Positions 61,173-64,000 of a stretch of DNA of 64,000 nt are shown one piece after another. Position numbers and translations under genes: made by a program. Position 1 is the first letter of the stretch; each line of letters begins with the position of its first letter. The notes beneath the pieces are model-generated. The model worked only from the letters and a program-made list of their open reading frames with translations, searched no databases and had not been told where the DNA came from. Source of the stretch: Stenotrophobium sp050739895 (GTDB lineage: Bacteria; Pseudomonadota; Gammaproteobacteria; Nevskiales; Nevskiaceae); assembly GCA_050739895.1 (NCBI GenBank), contig JBOICK010000100.1:1-64000 (forward strand), written 5' to 3'.

Positions 61173-62640
61173 GCTTGAAGCGCGCACCGGGCAGAGCGTC
61201 CTCCACCAAGGCGGCACCGCCGTGGGCGTGGGCGGTTTCGTCGACGATCGACAGGCCGACGCCGGCTCCCCGTATGCCGCGTTCCTCGGCCTCGGTGCCA
61301 CGCACAAACGGCTCAAAAATCCTTTTCTTCTCATCATCGGGAACACCTCGTCCTTGATCCCTGACCGACAGTTCGCAAGAACCGTCTTCGGCCCCGGCGC
61401 AAATCTCGATCACGCTGCCCGCCGGGGCATGTTTTAGGGCATTGGTGAAAAGATTGTCCAGCGCAGAGCGCAGTTGCGCGCGCTGTCCGAACAAGCGGCT
61501 GCAGTCGAGATCGAGTTCCACCGAAAGCCCGCGCGCACTCATCGGCAGGCGATGCGCCTGAACCACTTCTTCGATGAGACCAGCGATATCGAACCACTCC
61601 AGTTCCATTTGCCGGTAGCCGCGGCGCCATTCCGCGTAGGTCAGCAGATTCTCGATCAATCCTTCCAGTTCGTGCGCGGACTCGGCCAGAATCTGCACGG
61701 CTTCGGCCTGGTCGTCGGTCAGCCGTCCCAACGACCCCTCGTTCAGCAACGCGGCTCCCTCGAGCAGGCTTGCCAGCGGGGTTTTCAATTCATGCGAGAC
61801 ATGCCGCAGAAAGCGGTCCTTGTCGGCGTCGAGCAGGGCCAGGCGGCGGCGCAGCCAGTCCAGGCGCTCACCCAGACGCCGCAATTCATGCGGAAAGGAG
61901 ATGTTGACCGGATCGTCATAATGACCATGGCCAAGCGCGGCGACACTGCGCCCCATCTCGCGCAGTGGCCGGGTCACCGCGCGCGAGAATCCCAGCGCCA
62001 GCAATCCTGCGAGCGGGATCAGGGCCAGCACTGAAATGCCCATGAGACGATGCGTGGCGGCGGTTTCGCCGCGGAATTTCTCAACCTTGTCATCGACTGC
62101 GGCGCGGGCCAGATCGATGATCGGGTCGGTCTGTTTCAACAGTTCATGCACGCGGTCGCCAATGCCGTTCAGGTCGTGCGCCGACCAGGCCAGCTCCACG
62201 TCCCGTACCCCGGCCTGGACTTGCAGCACCTTCGTGCGCAAGGGTTCCGCCGGTTCCTGCAATAGCAATAGCTTGAGGGTGTTATCGGTTTCGGAGAGGC
62301 GCCGGCCGACAATTTCGCCCAGGGTTGGATCCTGCAATGCAAGGTACTGCCAGGTATTGCGTTCAAGATTTCCCAGGGTGTCGCGCAACCCCGTGCCGAG
62401 CTGAGCGATGCGCAGGCTGTTGTCGGCCAGGGTTTCGGCTTGCCTGGAAAGCTTGTTCAGCGAAACATCGGCCAGCAGCAGTGCGGCGAGCAAGGGCAAG
62501 GCCGCAAATACGCAGCCTCCGGCCACCCAGCCACCCATGGTCCGCGGCAGCCAACGACCTGCCTGGGCCGCATCCAGCAGGGACGCTACCCTGGCCAGCC
62601 AACCGGGACGAGCTGAGGGAGTAAATCCTCGCGTTTGCAT
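61147..62640 (-). CDS. glrK: Sensor histidine kinase GlrK/QseE
   Basis: The kinase (497 aa from the ATG at 62640; an in-frame ATG at 62703 would add 21 residues) has a first membrane helix GWVAGGCVFAALPLLAALLL near residues 36-55 and a helical periplasmic sensor domain of about 130 aa. The second helix is LMGISVLALIPLAGLLALG near 197-215. Then come HAMP, the H box FLRHVSHELKTPLASLLEGA near 274-293, the N box LDNLFTNALKHAP, the G1 box VRDQGRGVP and the G2 box GAGVGLSIV. It is upstream of qseG and glrR in one operon. Confidence 0.9.
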   Translation of the reverse strand: MQTRGFTPSARPGWLARVASLLDAAQAGRWLPRTMGGWVAGGCVFAALPLLAALLLADVSLNKLSRQAETLADNSLRIAQLGTGLRDTLGNLERNTWQYLALQDPTLGEIVGRRLSETDNTLKLLLLQEPAEPLRTKVLQVQAGVRDVELAWSAHDLNGIGDRVHELLKQTDPIIDLARAAVDDKVEKFRGETAATHRLMGISVLALIPLAGLLALGFSRAVTRPLREMGRSVAALGHGHYDDPVNISFPHELRRLGERLDWLRRRLALLDADKDRFLRHVSHELKTPLASLLEGAALLNEGSLGRLTDDQAEAVQILAESAHELEGLIENLLTYAEWRRGYRQMELEWFDIAGLIEEVVQAHRLPMSARGLSVELDLDCSRLFGQRAQLRSALDNLFTNALKHAPAGSVIEICAGAEDGSCELSVRDQGRGVPDDEKKRIFEPFVRGTEAEERGIRGAGVGLSIVDETAHAHGGAALVEDALPGARFKLVWPCPQH

Positions 62641-62706
62641 GGCGATTGCCGCAACCTCAGGAACTTTGTGACCGCAGCATCGCGGCGATTGTTCCTCTCC
62701 CATCCT

Positions 62707-62724
62707 TGTCGCTTACCGCAGACA
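62707..62724. promoter_or_regulatory. GlrR-type operator 1 (TGTC-N10-GACA)
   Basis: TGTC at 62707-62710, ten bases, GACA at 62721-62724. It is a perfect match to the GlrR consensus of enterobacteria. It lies at the 5' edge of the kinase gene, about 220 bp upstream of the -24/-12 promoter. Confidence 0.75.
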
Positions 62725-62763
62725 TCACCTTTGCCTGTGCGTGCGCCCGCTTCTACGGCTTTC

Positions 62764-62781
62764 TGTCGCAGCCCGACGACA
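62764..62781. promoter_or_regulatory. GlrR-type operator 2 (TGTC-N10-GACA)
   Basis: TGTC at 62764-62767, ten bases, GACA at 62778-62781. It is a perfect match, 57 bp from operator 1. Confidence 0.75.
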
Positions 62782-62830
62782 GCAGTTTTTCATTTTCATA
62801 CAAGCACTTGGCCGTTATGGTTATTTGCAC

Positions 62831-62848
62831 TGTCGGTTGCAGGCGACA
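62831..62848. promoter_or_regulatory. GlrR-type operator 3 (TGTC-N10-GACA)
   Basis: TGTC at 62831-62834, ten bases, GACA at 62845-62848. It is a perfect match, 67 bp from operator 2 and about 100 bp upstream of the -24 element, a typical enhancer distance. Confidence 0.78.
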
Positions 62849-62935
62849 GTTTTTGCCTCATACCGCGTGCTCACGACACCCCAATGCGATGACCGCGATC
62901 GCCAAATGATTGTTTTCCCGCGATATCCGCAGCGA

Positions 62936-62951
62936 TGGCATGCCGCTTGCC
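62936..62951 (+). promoter_or_regulatory. Sigma-54 (-24/-12) promoter
   Basis: TGGCATG-CCGC-TTGCC matches the TGGCACG-N4-TTGCW consensus; the invariant GG (62937-62938) and GC (62949-62950) are exactly 10 nt apart. Transcription would begin near 62962 and give a leader of about 50 nt before the TTG start at 63012. Confidence 0.8.
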
Positions 62952-63011
62952 CCCTAGACGTCATCCCCCTGCTTGCATGTAGCAGGCGAGGCCACGACCA
63001 GGAGGTCATCT

Positions 63012-64000
63012 TGAACACCGCGACCGAGATTGTGATTTTCACGACGCAGAAAGCCGCACGTTCGCCGCTGCTGCTGGGTGGTTGTGTCGCGCATTGCTTT
63101 TCAGGCTATCGCGAGTTTCGCGAGTCGGCGCTGGCGCCTGTCGCGTTCATCATAAAAGGTACTGACGAAGCTTACGCGGGATCGTTGCTGCGGCAGATCC
63201 GGCGCGACCCCGACTATGGTGCGTCCCTGGTATTCATCGATGGCTCGGCGGCTTCTGCGGATCTCGTCCTGTGTGACGGACCGCTGCCAAAAACAGGACA
63301 GGCGTTGCTGGAACGAATCGGCGATGTCCAGTCGCGCGCCCGCGCGATGCGCGGCGCCGGAGACGATCAAACTCCCGTGGGACAACTCATGCGTTTCATG
63401 TGGCTGCGCCCGGGATACGTGCTGGAACCCATCGCGGACTGGCGCCATCCGCGTGGTTACCACTACCCGGCGCTCGAAGTGATGGATCGCAGCGATACCG
63501 ATCCGGAAACCTGGTTGCAGCAGATGGACCGGGAAGGCTTGCTGGAACGGGTGGCGCTCAAGGACCGCCAGCGCGAATGCGACTACTGCGGCAGTTCGCA
63601 TCTGAGTTTCATCGACGTATGTCCGAACTGCCGCAGTATCGACCTTGATCAGCACACCGCCCTGCATTGTTTTACATGCGGCCTGATCGCGCCCGAACAG
63701 CGCTTCGCGCATGGGGGAAAAAGAATCTGCCCCAAATGTGGCACCCAGTTGCGCCATATCGGCACCGACTATGACCGTCCGCTGGAGACCTGTGTCTGCG
63801 GCAGTTGTGAACATGTTTTTGTCGAGGGCGAGGTGATCGCGCGTTGCGCAGTTTGTGCGCACTCGATGCCGCCGACCGCGTTGCGCTTGCGCAAGCTTTA
63901 CTCCTGGCGGTTGTCCGGTGCCGGCCGGCTTGCCGCGCAGGGTGGGCAGGAGACGACCGTCCACGGCAGTGCCCGGCAAAGCTCGGATTTCGAGCAATTT
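63012..64000 (+). CDS. TackOD1-like zinc-ribbon protein with receiver-like N terminus (3' end beyond window)
   Basis: This open frame starts at TTG 63012, 5 nt after the strong ribosome site AGGAGGTCAT, and stays open for 329 codons to the window end. Residues 1-115 look like a degenerate receiver (FIIKGTDEAYAG, LRQIRRDPDYGASLVFIDG) without a clear phospho-Asp. Residues about 195-295 hold paired zinc Cys (CDYC/CPNC/CFTC/CPKC/CGSC/CAVC) and the LRHIGTDYDRP signature typical of TackOD1 domains, which in bacteria often precede GGDEF. The sigma-54 promoter and three GlrR-type sites upstream mark it as the likely target of the divergent GlrK-QseG-GlrR system. Whether a GGDEF domain follows lies outside the window. 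Confidence 0.75.

Noticed and set aside
62952..63011. A GlmY-like small RNA starting at the sigma-54 promoter
   Set aside because: Only about 50 nt separate the predicted start from a gene with a strong ribosome site; no terminator hairpin is seen in between.
63101..63997. A 298-codon leftward frame antisense to the zinc-ribbon gene
   Set aside because: The plus-strand frame has paired zinc Cys, a strong ribosome site and a sigma-54 promoter, so the leftward frame is a shadow.

Overview
The window is a GC-rich (about 60-65 %) gammaproteobacterial chromosome segment. It is most like the Xanthomonadales/Nevskiales branch, judged from gene order (gyrB-recF-dnaN-dnaA diverging from rpmH-rnpA-yidD-yidC-mnmE), a homodimeric AceE-type pyruvate dehydrogenase, a cyo oxidase operon with SURF1, and a DesB/DesC/DesT-like desaturase module. 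This taxonomic call is inference. No rRNA, tRNA, CRISPR array or intact transposase was seen.

Layout: 0.2-3.7 kb holds purE-purK, an orphan ParA ATPase and a DegV protein. 3.8-14.1 kb is the replication-origin block; leftward gyrB, recF, dnaN and dnaA face rightward rpmH, rnpA, yidD, yidC and mnmE, and the 169-bp dnaA-rpmH gap has a perfect DnaA box and a near-consensus rpmH promoter. 14.1-20.3 kb holds small housekeeping genes plus a low-GC PD-(D/E)XK nuclease-like gene that looks like a lone integron gene cassette with a recognisable attC hairpin. 20.5-24.9 kb is aceE-aceF. 25-36 kb has a two-component system, an NHL-type lipoprotein, an alkyltransferase-like protein, an M13 peptidase, a methionine-sulfoxide repair group (fRMsr, MsrB), a TerC protein and an aldehyde dehydrogenase. 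36.3-37.6 kb is an ArsR-SRPBCC-SRPBCC operon with a promoter-embedded operator. 38-48 kb holds uvrD, a SPOR protein, argS, priA and transporters. 48-52.8 kb is the acyl desaturase module with its TetR regulator. 52.9-59.3 kb is cyoABCD-SURF1 and a divergent MFS transporter. 59.4-64 kb is a GlrR/QseF-QseG-GlrK/QseE system that diverges from a zinc-ribbon gene cut by the window end.

Three signals stand out. (1) Five intergenic copies, between 12.6 and 47 kb, of one strictly symmetric element: an 8-bp arm ending CCCGCT, 23 nt, a 48-bp AT-rich imperfect palindrome (TGTT...AACA type), 23 nt, and the arm AGCGGGTG. Total length is 110 bp (109 in one copy), and the interior sequence is not conserved; I do not recognise this family. 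(2) Between the GlrK-like kinase and the divergent zinc-ribbon gene lie three perfect TGTC-N10-GACA sites, the known GlrR operator, followed by a -24/-12 sigma-54 promoter. This predicts that the local GlrR activates a TackOD1-like (possibly cyclic-di-GMP) protein. (3) The nuclease-like gene is bounded by integron recombination cores, and rejoining the two ends reconstructs a perfectly complementary attC arm pair.

Within modules, genes appear to work together as follows: PDH E1/E2 with the divergent acetyl-CoA hydrolase/transferase in acetyl-CoA metabolism; desaturase plus ferredoxin-type reductase under a DesT-like repressor in membrane lipid tuning; cyoABCD and SURF1 in quinol oxidase assembly; and kinase-lipoprotein-activator in envelope signalling.
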